DNA of 64,000 nt from Atrichornis clamosus (taxonomy: Eukaryota > Chordata > Aves > Passeriformes > Menuridae), in assembly GCA_013400975.1 (NCBI GenBank), contig WBMZ01014046.1, forward strand, positions 1 through 64,000, written 5' to 3'. Below are positions 1-14,900 of the stretch, piece by piece (position 1 is the stretch's first letter; every line of letters begins with the position of its first letter). Position numbers and translations under genes: made by a program. Below the pieces are notes generated by a model. That model did not search any database. It was not told the origin of the DNA and saw nothing but the letters and a program-made list of their open reading frames with translations.

Positions 1-240
1 CGGCACCGGCTCCGCCCTCCCTCCGGGGCGGCAGCGGTACGGCCCGAGAGGCGCGGGCGCGGCGGGTCCCGGCGCTTCAGCCCTGCCGCTGGGCCGCGGG
101 GACGGGCGGGCCGGGGAGGGAGCCCTGCCCGCTCCCGCAGTGTCCCCTCAGCGGGGCGGGAGTGGTGCTTCCCAGGCCTGGAGCCGAGCCTGCTGCGGGA
201 CGAGCTCTCTGCACCCGCCCGGTCCTAGGTCCCCTTTCCA
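1..240 (+). promoter_or_regulatory. PSKH1: CpG-rich start of window, probable PSKH1 promoter or non-coding first exon
   Basis: The first 240 bases are very rich in G, C and CpG, then composition drops sharply to ordinary intronic sequence. The next downstream coding start on this strand is PSKH1 at 2980, and its exon has a good splice acceptor upstream, so a separate 5' non-coding exon must exist. This CpG-dense block is the natural place for it and for its promoter. No TATA box is evident. I cannot fix the transcription start or the splice donor, and the island may continue beyond the left edge. Confidence 0.45.
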
Positions 241-2892
241 GGATGGGTGACAAACGGCCTGGGTTGGGATAAGTTATGAAAACAATCAGAGTTTTGGAAA
301 TCCTGGTTGGTTTTGCTGATTCTGGCTCTGGCACAGCTCCCTGCGGTGCTTCAGCAGCCCCAGTCCCGGGTTTCCCCTGCGAAGCCCACCAGAGGCTTGC
401 ACGGCGAGTGCCAGGTTATGTCAGGTTTATGTCAAGCACTGAGAGGCACATCTGAGATGTGTTAGTGAGAGGTGCTCTCAGAACTGCTGTGTTGGCACAG
501 GTGTGATTTGCAGGTTGCTATCTGTGAGCTTTGCTTAATGCAGTTAAGAGATGCTGTCTTCAAATTTCCTTACTGGCATCTCATAGAAAAGCAAAATTAA
601 AGAGTTCCAGGTTGGGATGTATTTCCTTGGTGGTGGAATGTCTGCTCGGCCTTGGGTGATTTAGGCAGGTGGCTGACACCCCTTACCCACAGGGGCCCTC
701 AACCTGGTGTTTTCAGATTGGGAGAAGACACTTCTGAGTCAGCAAGGACTGAAGTGTGTCCGTGCTGAGTCTTGGAAAACGGGGTGCTGGATGTCCAAGG
801 GGAGAAACATAAACCCCATGTTGCTTCTCACCACTTCCAGCTGCAGCTCAGGTGTGCTCTCCTCTCTCAAATAGTTTCCCACCTGCAAAGTATGTGATTT
901 CCTGCTTGGAGAGAGCTTGTAATGCCCCATTTCTCTTCATTCCTTTCCCCCAGTCCTTGGTGATCATGATACAGGAGCATTTCCTGCATTGACGTGGAGT
1001 TGAGCATTTTGTTGCTGACTCTGGTGTGTAGCTCTGGGGTTCTGTAGCCTCCACGGGGACACTGAAGTGTATGAGGAGGAGCCACTGACATGCTTGAGTT
1101 GCTGCCAGATCTCAGTTAATGTCATTAATGGATTTATATATGATATTTTCAAGTTTGATCCTTCTCTTTGGTTTTATTTACAAGTGGGACATTTTACACG
1201 AGTCCTTCTCTATGTGTTGGATTACTCTGTAATAATCTTGTTTGTGGATGCTCTTGTTCCATTTCACTGTTAACTTAATATGCTTTAAGGTTCAATAATG
1301 CTGGGAAAACTGTCCGTGGGAGACATTATCCAGGACTAGCCAGAGCTCTTTCTTTTTTCTCACGGTTCTTCAATCTGATTGAACCCCCACTTACAGGGCA
1401 GCGCTTGCTGCAAGTCAGTTAAGCTTTCTATGAAGTTGTTTTTTATTTCTACTGCTTGCACCCTCCTACAGGCATGTTTGTGCATGGCTGCGTGCTTGAC
1501 TTCTGGGTGCTACCGGGGTGGCCTCTCCCATGAGAATTTACTTTGATGATGTTCAATTATAAAATTGAATCTTAACTGACGCCTGGTTTTCTTTCCAGGT
1601 TGGATGCAGAGTCTAAACTTCTTCTGGGTATCCCTTTAAAACATTTCTTATTTCTCCACCTAATTCTCCTGATGGAAGACTGGCCAGGGTTGCTTTTCTG
1701 CTGTTCATGCTGAGTAGTTGCTTGGAGAGGTGGTGCATGAGTGGAGTTACACCCAGTGATGGTAAGACCTAAGATCACATTTCAAGGCTAGTGGTTTTCT
1801 GTAGCCTCCTGTGAAGGCTAAGGCATGTGTTGATAGGCTCTAAATTAAAAAAGAGTAAATATAAAACTGCCCAGTGACTGCCAGAGCCACAGTTTCCCCT
1901 TCCCCTTCTCTGCAGTCATGTTGTTTCAATCAGCACATAAAGAGTTGCCCAAGAGCAGCTGATTTGGTTTTGTTGGAATACAGTGTGATGAGCAGGAGCT
2001 CCTAGTCTAGAACCGCTGGTAGGAATTTCATTTCTTGTATGCAGCTCCATATGGAAAGCCAAAAGGGCCACTTGGTACCTAATGATGTAAAATAAAGCAA
2101 AACTGAGTCAGGTTGTTGGAAGATGTCAAAGCTGACCTTGATTTCTCAGGGTTTGGAGGATGAAGAACTTTCTGCTGACTAAAAGCTGCTCTGGGTAAGT
2201 GAACATCTCCCTTTTAGCAGGGGCTGTAGCAAGTTCTGTGGTAAAATGCACCTTAAAACCAGCCTGCCTCTGGCTCCATATTCCCTGCCTCCTGTACTGT
2301 TCCATTCATCCCCAGGAGCAAAGCAGCGAGAGGTTTAAGACATTGTACAAGTTTAATATAAAGAAAATCTTGGGAAGATTTGTTAAGTGGAAAAGTTGCT
2401 GAGGTATTTTGTGGAGATTCTAGGGAGAAATTTCAGAACAATAAGGTTTGGATTGGCTGCTGACTAAGGAAGTTGAGCAGATTTAAGAAAACTAAGGAAG
2501 ATGCTTGACGCTTCCCTTAATTTAACTTTTATTAAGCAATTGTGCCTGGACTAAAAGACCTCCAGAAGTCTCATCCAGCCTCAACTGCTCTGTGACTGAA
2601 TCAGTGCTCAGCTGGGAGTAGAAAACAAACTGTCCTTAATAAAGAGAGATACTGTGTGATTTCCATGGACACATCTGTTCTGACCATGACTGTGTGTTTG
2701 TAGGCACTGCCTTGACTGGCTTGTGATGAAAGCAGCAGAGCACTGTGCATGTTCTGTAGTAAAAAGAAGTGAAAATCCTGAATTCTGAGTTTGTGGTAGA
2801 GTGGCCCTATTGTCTTGATTTTTCCCTCCCCCCATTCAAACCTTTACTACCTTCATTCATATTTATTTGTCTCTTCTCATTCTTTTTCCAAG
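241..2892 (+). other. PSKH1: probable PSKH1 intron 1
   Basis: About 2.65 kb between the CpG-rich block and the PSKH1 coding exon. It holds only short open frames without recognisable domains, and no repeat I can name. It ends in a long pyrimidine tract from about 2821 and the acceptor AG at 2891-2892. Its left border is not determined. Confidence 0.4.
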
Positions 2893-2979
2893 ATTCAAAT
2901 GTGGGATTTGCCCCCGATGTGGTTGCTGCTGATGCTCCCCTGGGATCATGCCTTGATAGGGAATTAACACCAGTCAGTG
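2893..2979 (+). other. PSKH1: PSKH1 5'UTR part of the first coding exon
   Basis: A strong pyrimidine-rich tract ends in AG at 2891-2892, 87 bases before the PSKH1 ATG. The bases from 2893 to 2979 would be 5' untranslated sequence of the same exon. A GTG immediately precedes the ATG; the ATG at 2980 is the true start, because it begins the myristoylation sequence MGCGTSK. Confidence 0.5.
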
Positions 2980-5900
2980 ATGGGCTGTGGGACAAGCAAA
3001 GTGCTTCCCGAGCCCCCCAAAGATGTGCAGCTAGACCTGGTTAAAAAAGTCGAACCGTACACAGGCCACAGTGACATATACAAGCATTTCATCAAAGATG
3101 ACTGTGGGGCTGTCATCAAAGCTGGCTCTCCCTCCCCTCTGCATCACGCCAACCCCTATCCCGGGAACCCCCTGCCTGCCCACCAGCCCGAACCCCGCAA
3201 GAACAAGGTGGCCAAATACCGCGCCAAGTTCGACCCCCGAGTGACGGCCAAGTACGACATTAAAGCCCTGATCGGGAGGGGCAGTTTCAGCCGTGTGGTG
3301 CGGGTGGAGCACAAGGCCACCAAGCAGCCCTACGCCATCAAGATGATCGAGACCAAGTACCGGGAGGGGCGGGAGGTGTGCGAGTCGGAGCTGAGCGTCC
3401 TGCGGCGCGTCCGGCACACCAACATCATCCAGCTCATCGAGGTGTTCGAGACCCAGGACCGCGTGTACATGGTCATGGAGCTGGCCACGGGCGGAGAACT
3501 GTTCGACCGGATCATCGCCAAAGGCTCCTTCACTGAGAGGGACGCCACGCGGGTGCTGCAGATGGTGCTGGATGGGGTGAGGTACCTGCACACGCTGGGG
3601 ATCACGCACCGGGACTTAAAGCCGGAGAACCTGCTGTACTACCACCCGGGAACAGACTCCAAAATCATGATCACGGACTTCGGGCTGGCGAGTGCGCGGA
3701 AGAAGGGAGATGACTGCCTGATGAAAACCACGTGTGGGACCCCGGAGTACATTGCTCCTGAGATCCTGGTCAGGAAGCCCTACACGAACTCCGTGGACAT
3801 GTGGGCGCTGGGGGTGATCTCGTACATTCTCCTCAGCGGCACGATGCCCTTTGAGGATGACAACCGGACCCGCCTGTACCGGCAGATCCTGAAGGGAAAG
3901 TACAGTTACTCAGGCGAGGTGAGTGTGCTGAGGGGAGGTCAAGCAAGGAGCTCTCCCTAGGTGTGTCTTTGTGATTACCAGAAGCTGGCTGTCCTGCTAG
4001 TGGTGATATTAACCAGGGTTAAAAAAAATCTGTGATTCTGGCTTTTAAAATCCTTTCCCATTTTCTGTCTGCTTTCCAGAACTGCTCCCAGAGCAGCATA
4101 GTGAGCTCCTTAAAAAAATGTGTGTACAAAAAGAGGAAACTTCCTGTAGAACAGAACTGGGATGCTTGTAGGTTTTTAGCTGGGGGGACCTTGGCTGTGG
4201 TAAGCTGCTGTTTGAGGCTTTGCAGTAGAAACTTGTGCAGAGGTTTGAAATGTAGCACATATCTCTCTAGTCTGATTTCTGATACAAATCCAAGTGTAGT
4301 ATGAAAAAGAGTTTGCTGAAAGACAGGGTTATGGGAGGCAAGGGGCACTTGCTTCTTCAATCTAGAGATGTGAGCATTCCAGAAGTTGTTCTGCATTGTC
4401 TCCTGAGCTTGCTGTGTGATAAAATGGAGGATTGAAGATAGTTTTCATTGATAACTATGGAAAGAGGAGTCTTGGGGGATGATTTTTAGGCCGAGGATGG
4501 GCACCCCTGCCCTCTCAAGAGTCCCATCACTGCAGAACCAGACTGGGAGGACCTGCTTTTATTTTTAATCTGTCTAACATTCTGTGATAATGAGTTCCAT
4601 AGATTATTTAAAAAACAGATGGAGAAGGTTGCTTCTCTTAGTTTTTATTTGCCTCTGCTCACTTAACTGCTGTTTTCCTATGTACATTTCAATCCCCATT
4701 ACTTAAGAAACTGATGAGTAACTTCTCCATGTCCACCTCTCTGTTATCTTCCTACTGCTTTAGAATCCTTGGGGTTTTTCTGAGGGTGTAGATTAATGTG
4801 TTCAGTGCTTCCTATGGAATGTGTTCCATAGATGTAATTTTTGCTGTTACCCTTCTGTAGGCTCTTTGTGCTCTTTAGGAAGGGGTGATACATGGGTGTT
4901 GTGCTGTAGAAAGGTCTCTCTGGCTGTTCACAGCTTCTTCCCATGGAGCTTCCAACTGTGTTTGTTTCTTAAGCACCTCTGAGCATTTGGCTGAGGATGC
5001 AGAGAGTGGCCCACTGTGACTGCAAGAGATTTCCTGAGTGCTCAGAGCTGGTTTGAGGATGTCGTGGTGGCTGCATAATTTGGTGTATTCCCTGCAGTGT
5101 GTCCACCTCTCAGTGCACAAACTTGTGTTTGCTGACACTGAATTTTGTGATTCGTTGAACACTGTCCATTGGTTTTTTGCAGGTTTTTTTGATTAAGTTT
5201 AGCATGTTATCTAAGACAGGTTCTGCCTGCTATTGTGAAATGTGGTAATCCTGGAGTCTTACAAGCAAGTGGTGGGATACATGTTTAACACCCAATAAAT
5301 GATGCTGTTGATACTGAACTGTTGAAGTTATAAACAAAGATAAATTTTCTGACATTCAGTGTGGAGAAACTTTAACTGGGCTCATGGGAAGAAGGGCAGT
5401 TTGAATTTTCTGTAAATGATAATGGGCCCTGAAGGTACTTCTTGCTCTTCAGATGAAACAATTTGAAGTTAAACAGTTCTGAATATCCTTTTGATACTTC
5501 TGATCCAGAGCCACTTTATATTAGGAATGGGTGTTGCTATTGTCATGTCCTTGCCATGCCATGCCCTTGACTGTTGAGTGCAGGCCTAGGTCCCCTGGAT
5601 GAAAATACAGAACTGAAAAGCAGGTGTAGAAGGGCGGTGAATAATCGAAGGTATGGGCTGGCTTCTGTTTGAAGAGTGAGTGAGCAGAGTAGGGCCCTTG
5701 CTCCGAAAAATTAACATTGGAAGGAGGTCTCTGGTCGAACTCAGTGCAGCCATAGGCAATCTGGAGAGAGTGAATTGAGAGTAACTGTTCTGAAGGTTTT
5801 GTGAGGTAATTTACTTTGATGTGTGCTGGTCCTTGTGCCAGAATGAACTGATTTTGAGAAATACTGTGAATTCATTGCAACTAGGGCCACTTGAAGGTTG

Positions 5901-8900
5901 TGCATGCAGAGGTAGCACATGTGCCACAGAGAAAGCATTAAACTGTCTATTTTGAAAGTGTCAGTGCACAAGCCTGAGGCATTTTACTTGCTATGCCACC
6001 ACAAGTTCCACACGTTAGGAGGCTGTTATGGATACTGTGTGTGACATGAGTGGTTGTTTTGGAAAGATGTCGATGTTTTACTGCTTGGAAAGCAAATACG
6101 TGTCAGCCAGCAGCCTGTATGTGTTGCCTGGATCCTTTTATTCCTCTAGAGCCAGGGAAAATTGATGCTTTAATTTACCAGTGTAATTAAGCCTATGCCC
6201 CTAAATTGCGGGCTTGCTTGGCTGTAGCCAGGTACTGGCAGGAGATGCAGTAAAAAGGCTGCTCATTTGTGAATAAATTCTAGGAGAAAACAAAGTGAGC
6301 CAGAGATTTAAAGGTGTCTAGTGTGTTTCCCACAATCTTGCGAGCCCTCTTAAAGCTATCTTTTAAATGCTTCCTGATTTTTGTTGTTCACAGAAAATTG
6401 CTCATCTTTTTTGTTACCCTGGAAGAAGGGGGAAGATGTCAGAAATGAGGCTATTGATAAGTTTGTCTGACTAATGGGAATGGCAGGAGCCCTAAGTCTT
6501 GGTTTCTTTGAAGCAAGAGTGGGCAGAATACTTGAGTGTGTTGCCAGAAGCATCTGTCTTGGATAGATGCAGAAGCAGAGGTTTCATGGGAACAACTACT
6601 TTTCTTCCTTGTAATCTGAAAGTCGAGGATGTGAAATAGAAAAGGAGATGTTGAAAGAAGCCTGTGAACTACAATGCCCAGAGCTGACAGCTTGAGCTGT
6701 GTGGCTCAGACAGGTTCCAGTGGGGAAGGAGGGAGCTGTCTTCAAACTGTACCGTGTCAGGCAGCAGCAGTGCCCTGACTTTGCTGAATCTTGGTGCAGA
6801 GTCCTTATTTTTTGAAAGGTCTGGCCCCAAAACCTGGTCACAGAGGACAAAGCTGTATTGAAAGAGGAACAAAAGCCAAGATGCATGCTGACCTGAGAAG
6901 CAGCTCCATTTTCTTGGAAAAACAAGTGATCTCAAGTCTAGCTAATGTAATTTCTTTCTGACTGGGACCATCTTAGCCCGGCTCCTGTTCCTGGAGTGTG
7001 AGGTCCTTTTGAAGAGGCCATTAGCAGATCAATAGGAGAGGTCTCCCACAATAGGTTATTCAGGTACTGCTGACATCACTGCTCTGATTATCTCTTGTAT
7101 CTCCTTCTGTACTTTTTGAACTGCCTCAGGTAATGGCTAGGATGAGCAAGGAAGGACAGCTGGCTTTGTAACTTGGTGTGCTTTTTTTCCTGAGCATCCT
7201 GAGTAGGGTTAGGTGGGTTATTGACACTGCATTGGATGTAGTCTGCTGGAAAATCATTTCCTTTTACTTGTTCTGTTAGAACTTACTAAAAAGAAGGTTT
7301 GGCCATATTTTAATTGAAATCTTGGGGTTAAAACTGATTTTAAAAGCTTAAAAAGTTGACTGAGGAATAAAGCTGGAATTCCATTCACAGTTTCCTTTTA
7401 ATTTGAAAGTGCAGTATTGGAGATTGGACCATCATTATCCTGCTAGGACAGGCTTGCTCTGGTTCTGTTTCAAAGCTCCCTCTGTTGAATATCAGTACTT
7501 TTATGTTGCTTTACACACCTGGGAAAATTGCTGGAAGAAATGGAAGATAATGTATGCTATGGTTAAATTGGGAAACTGAGCTAAGGTGTATGGATTGTTC
7601 TGGTTTTGATATCTGATCTGGGCAAATCATTTCTCTCATGGGCTATTCTCCTATTCATAGAACAGAACCAGATTTTTGTGGTGTGCTCATAGTGGGTGAG
7701 TGTGTGCTGCTGTGGGAACATGAATATCTCTTAATCAAACTACCAAAAAACCTTATTCTAAATAATGGTGCTTGTGAATGCATTGATAAATGGTCTATTA
7801 GGAGAGACATGTTTGATGTATGAAGGAAGTTGGGCATTGCAAGTCTGTAGGGACTTTGCAGTCCTGTGGAGAGATGAACTGGTTTTGTGTGGCTTAGATT
7901 TTCCAGTGGTGTTTAATAAAGATCCTCACCAAAGGCTCTTGAAGGAATTCTGCGGCTGTGCTGTGATAGTGGCCTGCATGGATCAGCAGTTTGCTGGTAG
8001 GCACAAAGGTAACATACATGATCAGTCCAATAGGACAAAAACAGTGAAGTTTGAAGGACCTGTTCCCTTCAGCCTAAAAGCCATCGGGACAAAGTTCCCT
8101 GACGAAGCTGCACGGTCTGTGATGATACAGAGTTCTTCAAATGGTGAAAACGAGCGCTCTGGACTTTGGAAGTTTGCCTAAGTTTGAAGAACAACTGGAT
8201 GAATTCATGGAAGACACATTGATGGAGAGAATGACACTGAAAAGTGCCAAGTATGGATAAAGAGGTCCCTAAGCCACAAATTTTTGAGCCAAAGGAGATT
8301 GTATGTGCATTGCATTTCTACTTTTCTCTCCTTGAACAATCAGAATCTTAATGATCTTCTGCCCTAACTTGGAGTTTAAAGCACCAAGTTAAATGCAGGT
8401 GTTGAGTAAACTCTGCAGATCCTGTATGGGTAGATTCAGGCTGGAAGAACTCCCTTAGTTACAGGAAAACCAAGTTACTCTGGATGAGTAGCATGAATGG
8501 TGTTCCCATAACAACTAACTCAGTCTGTGAGTAAAGAGACAAAACACTTTCTCCCCAAGCAGTTTTCCCTCCCTGCAGCTGATAGCAGAAGCAGGAATCG
8601 TGGAGTGTGCAGGCAGTGCATTAGCAAACAAAGTGCCTGTGCTACCTGGCAGAGAGCAAGGTAAAAATAAAGCCATTCCAAGGCAGCTGATGTGTGCTTA
8701 CGGAATGAGTCCTTACCCAAGTACATCTGCAGAGCATTTCCAAAGTATCCCTGTAATTGTCCTCATTGTGGGGGCTGGTTAAAAGGCTGTGGAGGACTTG
8801 TAATCCCTCAAATCCCTCATGACACATAGTGGAGGAGACAGGTGACAGGCTTGTCAAATTTTAATATTAATTTCCTGCATTTATTCAACTTTTTGAGAGA

Positions 8901-11900
8901 GAATGTGGTAGAGCTTGAACCCAGACTGCTTCTGACTCAGCTGGGAGCTGGTTGCAGAATCGCCCATCCCGCTCCAGAGGGACCGATCAGTCACTGTATT
9001 ATGATGACTGTGGTTGGATTTCCTTGCAAATGACAAATTTAATCTAAAAAAGGCAGAAGCAACAAAAAGAAACTGTAATTATTCTTGGTAACCTCCTCCC
9101 CCTAAAAGTTGCAGATGGAGATACATAGTGGCAACTCAACTTTCTATTTTGCATACTTGTATTTTAGTGGAGCAACTGAGCTCCTGTAGGAGAGGAAAAA
9201 AAAGTTATCCTTGCATATCACAGAAAATCTCTCCATTATCCTTATCGTTTTGCAGGAGATTCAGTCCGTGTAGGACGAGCATTCTGAAACTTTGAATGAG
9301 GCTTTTTAAAGAGCACTAAGTTTTGCATTGATGCTGTGGCAGTTTTGGCTGACTGCCAGTCCTGTAATGACTCCTGCATGTTTGTACTTTTGGTCACTTA
9401 AAATTAATTACATATGCCTATGTAATTAAAAAAAAATGAGTCTTTTGTTGTTTTGATGACAAAAGTACAACCACTTTATCAAAAAAAAACAGTTTAGGAA
9501 AAAAGTGTTTCATAACATATTAGCTTTATTTTCTGTTTTATACTTCGTTTGCCCCAGAAATGTGTCCGTGTTTTTTTCTTGCAGTTCATACCTATAATGT
9601 TATGTATCATCAAGTTTTATGTAATATGTTATATGCTAATTAAATTGATTATAAGGTAGCAACTGCCCTGAAAGAGGGAAAATTCTGGTGATCTCCTCGT
9701 AGGGTATCTCCTGTTTAAGATAGGCAATAAGGCAGCCCAGCTTCCCTGAGTTTGGACTGGAGTATGTCTTTGGGAAAACATTCAAAGCAAATGTAAAATT
9801 TAACCAGGGGTAGAGAAGCACCACTGTTCTCTAAAGCTCTCTTGGTCCTATATATTTTTTTTTAATACAGGAGATAAAGTAATGTATTTACAAGAGACCA
9901 GGAAAGCTGGTAGGTGCCTGCTTGGTGATTTACCTTTGCACAGTGTAGAGCTGCTCTTTGCTCTAAGAGGAGCTCAATGCAAAGCCAGCTGATCCTCTGG
10001 AAGTTCTCCGCGGGCTCAGTGCCTGGGAGGGTCTGGATGCAGCAGGACCCCTCGCTCGTGGGGTCCCCAGCAGGTCACACCGACGCGTGGTGTTGCCCTC
10101 CGTGGCTGTGCCAAGATGGCCTTTAGACCCGTTAGAGGCTTTTGCAGGACACAGTCATCACCTTGGCCTCTGATCTCTGTGCCAGAAGAGAGGAGAGATT
10201 TCAAACCAGCAGGGTGGCCAATTTTCCAGTCTTTTCCCTGGAGTTTGAGTGGCCCGAGCTGTTTAATACAGTGTAACAAGGAGAACAGGGACAGGGCTGC
10301 TGAAGGCAAGGTTTTAAAACACACTTGTAGCACTTATTTGCATGAGCATACAAATCTCTCGGACCACGTTTTAGCTTTCTTGGGGGAAGAAAGAGCTTTT
10401 TACTTACAGCAGCTGCTGTTTTTTCCTGTGAGCCACATTAGATGGTAGAAGTTTTTTACAATAGTCCTGGTCTTAGAGCAATGCAGGCATTTTTTTTCCT
10501 AAAAGCTAGAGTTGGCTTTTTTTTCTCCCATGTAGGGAAGAATTGTTTTTTATATAAATTGCTGAGCCCTTTGCCTGGAAAAAGTAAAACCCCATCAATT
10601 TACAGAGGAATGTGCTTTTGCATTTCATATGGCTGTGTGAAAGCGGTGATTTTGAAGTAGAACAACAGCAGTGTTGGCGAGCTACAGTCGGAGGGCTCTG
10701 CTGAAAAGGGCACTATGCTCTGCTTTGAAGAGCTGGAGCACTTGAACAGGATGAAAGCAGCTCTCCCAGCCGGGCACAGAACACTGAGGCCAGCCCAGTA
10801 AATGGAATTCTCTTGGCTTCTGCTCTTTCTTTTCTTTTAATGCACCGGCTCAGTGGGTGTGAGGGTAGGTGTGTTTATGTTGCTCCAAAAGCTGAAGTGT
10901 TTGTCCAGATCTCTCCCACTGCAGGAAGGGACATCTTCAGAAATGTGGTCATCTCAATTAAAATCTGGAAAATCCTCCATCCTCCTGCATGTATCAGTGA
11001 CCACACTCCTGCGAAAATTCAGCATGCTGCATTGGTAAACACTTTATTTACAGGTGAAGAAACCCCTTTTCCAGTGAAAGGGCTTTGAAACCAATGTATA
11101 CATTTAAAAATCAATTCCCCTTCGCTCTGGCTGCTTCTTTAGGTTCTTTTTGAAGGTTGTTTCCTCTGATGGAATTGGTGTGTCAGAAGGACCTTTTTCA
11201 AAATCACTCCGTTTGCCTTTTTACCACGTACTTTAGCTTATGTTGCAACTCAACAGTGAGGATAACCCCAAATCCTAGGGCAGGGTAAGCAAGGAGAGGG
11301 GTGATTTTTCTCTTCCTACATCTGCCATTTCCATACTGCTGCAGTCTGCAACACTCAACTTTAACAGTTTCTATTTCACAGATTTGTGCCTGTCGTCAGG
11401 GCAGGATGGAAACTCTGTCTAAGCCTCAGAGTCCCTAGAAACAAAAAAGCCAGGAAGGAATCTCCATGGACGAGAGGAATGTGGTTTTTTCCAAGTAATT
11501 TTATTTGCAGCCCTTTTTCCTCAGGGCTGCTGTCCATAGCAGTAGCACCTGCAGGTTCAAGGCAAGGGTGAGGGGCAGCAGCTGAGTGTTTTGGTTAAGA
11601 TTTTTGGGTGAATGACTGGGTTTGGGGAAGTGGTGCACAGTGTATGGCACATATTATAAGGATGGAGGAAGGCAGGAGCCACATCTGAGGGAAAAGGACT
11701 TGCAGTAGTGCTGTGATTTGACATATATTTTCATTCCTTCATCTCTGGGCCCTATAAAATCCTGTTAATGGTGAAATAGTATTTCTGCAGAATTAGGGCT
11801 GTAGGGATAAAGGGACATTGGTAGGGTAGGAAAAGAATATTAAGCTGCCTCTGTACAGAATACACATTATTAACAGAAAGGATTTGAACTATCAGCTACC

Positions 11901-14900
11901 ATTGGTGTCTTTTACTCCTTTTCATTTCCCTAAAAATAACCTAGGCTGTTTCCTCTTTTACCTTTGGCTGAATCCTGGGCTTTCCAGCTGGGGCTCAGAT
12001 GTGTTGTTAGGTACCTTAGTGGAGGTGTGTTTTGAGTGGCAAGACATGCTGCTGCATGCTCCTTGGCTTAGGACCAAGGTTCAGAGAGTGAGAGCATGTG
12101 TTAATTCTGCAGTGGAAAGAGCTGTGACCTGCAGGAGACCACTCATGGCTGCTGGGAAGATGGTTCATGCTTGGCCACGCTGGCTGAGCTGCATCCAGTG
12201 TTTCACTTGGACCTGTAAATGGGTTCTGCTGCATTGAAGGTGCAAGAGGTCTGCTGACACCTTGCTGCCTGCTTGTATTTCCACCAGGGAATGTGGCAGA
12301 AAAGTTGTTTCCTGCACGACAATAGAAGAGAGAAAGAATCCTGGCTCCACAGGCTTTGGGAGGTGATCCCTGCAAACCTGTCCCTAAACACAGCAGCTGT
12401 CCCCTCCTCCTCTTCCTTGGAAATGGTTATCATGGGGTTGGAGCCTGTGCTGGAAGTCCAGCTGCTCCTGGAGGTGGGCTTGAGCCAGGTGCAGCCCTTG
12501 AGCAGGATGTGAGGACTCGTCTGGTCCTGTCATTGCTGTGACAGGGGAGGTTATCACAAGTTGTGGGGTGAGTGGATGGGGGTATCATCTTACACTGCTT
12601 CAGCTGGATTTGCTGGACTGCTCTGCTGAGGACCTGAGGGTGCTGTGGCCCCAGATGATTGTATGGAAGTACAGCACTGGGACAGCACTGTGACTTTAGA
12701 CTGGCACCTGTAAAACATTTTAAAAGTGAAACTTCAGGGCGGAGCTGTCAAAGTGTTGCACTCTGGAGAAGGTTACAGCATCTGCCTAACTCTGTTCTGA
12801 AGCCCCAGGCTGCAGCTTTGAGGTTTTGCAGAGCTGGCACCTGGCTGTAGTTCCAGCTGCTGCACCTGCTGCAGGTTAAAAGCCACTTTTGTTTAATCAA
12901 AACTGAGCTCTGCAGGGAAGGGCTGTGAACATGTACCTTGCTGCAAATCACTTTGTGGCCTGTAATTGACCCTGCCTTAGAGAGAGGCAGTTGGACTGAT
13001 ATATTTGGAACAATCTGGTGTTGAAAGATGTTTCAGATTTCCTCTGATCAGAATTTGGGACTTCCCTAGTGTTCTGGTGTGCTCCTGCCCTGAGGTGAGG
13101 TGGAGGAGGAGTTAAGCAGCATACTTGGCATAGGTGGGAAGTCAAGGTTTTGATAGCACGTAGTTCAGATCTCTTTTCAAAACTGTTTTGGGGAGTTTCT
13201 GTTCGTGTTGAGCTGGAGAGCTAAAAAGGTGCTTCCTAAACCCAGAGGTTTTCTTGGCAGTCTCTTTAGCTAATCCCTGAAATCTCTAAATCTGACAAGA
13301 TTGCCATTGAAGCGTTGAGGCTGTAGACACAGGGAACTGCATTGGTTGGTTGGAGCTGGAAAGGGGTGGCTCAAACTGACAGTGGTGCATCCAAGTTCCC
13401 TGGTATGGAGCATGAGCTGCTTCTGCTCTGTCCTCTCTCACCACCCCCTGCTTTGCCCTCCTGCTGCCCCGAGCAAGTGACAAGGTAGAAAACCCAGGCA
13501 TGTTTTCCAATACCTTTGTTATTTTAAATGGATGTTTTTATAGATTTTCCTGAAAACTGAGCTTTTACTAATGCAGCGGATTAGTGTTGATTGGTGACAT
13601 GAGAGCTGTTCACACAAGTCCAGGAGAGGCAGAACTTTCTGGAGGTGGCTGATAAGAGATACCTGCTGTTCCTGCAGGGTTCCCCGAAGTGCTGGTGTGG
13701 ACCCGTGCCTGGCTGTGTGTACAGCTCGTGAACTTCCATCATCATGGTATTCCCTACACATCCAATGCACCAGTGCTTCAGGCACTTCGAGTGATTAACC
13801 ACAGAGTTTGATTTTGTACCTTACGAAAGGTAGAATTGAGTTTTTTGATAAAAGTATTTGTGTGTTTCCTACCTTTGGCCACATTTGAAGAGTAATTCCT
13901 AAGGGATTTTTTCATAGTCTGACCATTTTGAGAATGGTTATCTAGCTTAGATGTGAGAAAGGTTTTGCATTACAGCTGAGATGTCTCAGAAGACTTTATA
14001 TAGTGTTTTATCAGCTGCTGATAGGAGTGCCTGGGTTACAGTCTCTTACCTCTCTACACTTTTCCTTCATTTTTTTTTTCATTTGCTTTTAGCTTTACAT
14101 GCTTCAGGAATTCTTGGTGGCATTCTTAAGCTACCATTTTGCTCAAGAGGCTGATATTGCAATATTAAAGAAAACTTGACTCTTGGTTGAGAATGTAAAA
14201 CAATTTCAGGGAAAAGCCCTTTTCCAAAGTTATAGGAGTTCCTGTACCTGCAGTTTTTGGCATAGGAGCTTGGCAAGGATGGATCTGACATTGGAGAGAT
14301 CTTTTACTATTTCATGAAAGTATTCCGTGGTCTTGAAAACTCCCTGTTTGGCAATGAATTGTGAAGCAGGGAGAGCGTGAGGACCAAATCTTGTATTTCC
14401 CCCAAACCTGTTGTGTTAAAAGTGGCATTTACTTACTGGTGGCTCATCAACAAAGTAGAACATGTGGTGATGGCGATTCTGTGGAAATGGCCAAAGGTCT
14501 AGAAGTATTTGGGGGTTTGTTGACCACCTGAGGTGAGGGAAAGGAAGGTATGTTAATTATATTTGCAGATGACATTGAATTGGAAGGGCTGCAAAGGGCA
14601 TTGAGTTCCAGATAGCCCTATCAAATGTGAGTAGTTCAATAGCAGGTGTAGTTTCTTAAAAAAATAAGAGTAAGTTAGTGCACAAAAATAAGTGAGGAAC
14701 AAGATTAGGAGGTGTTGTCTTCTCAGAAAAGGATCTGGCTATGAATCACAAAGTATTATGTGAGAGCAGTATCATACTTGCGGGAAAAGGTGAATGTACC
14801 GGGGTGTATGAACAGAAAGGCAGCATGTGGGGTGATCCTGCTGTGTTTAGTGGCTGCTGCAAGTGCCAAACTGAAGCTCTGACACTTCTGGGCAACAGAC

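Noticed and set aside
3031..3609. 192-codon minus-strand frame opposite the PSKH1 coding exon
   Set aside because: It is the antisense shadow of a GC-rich, strongly conserved kinase exon; it has no domain of its own.
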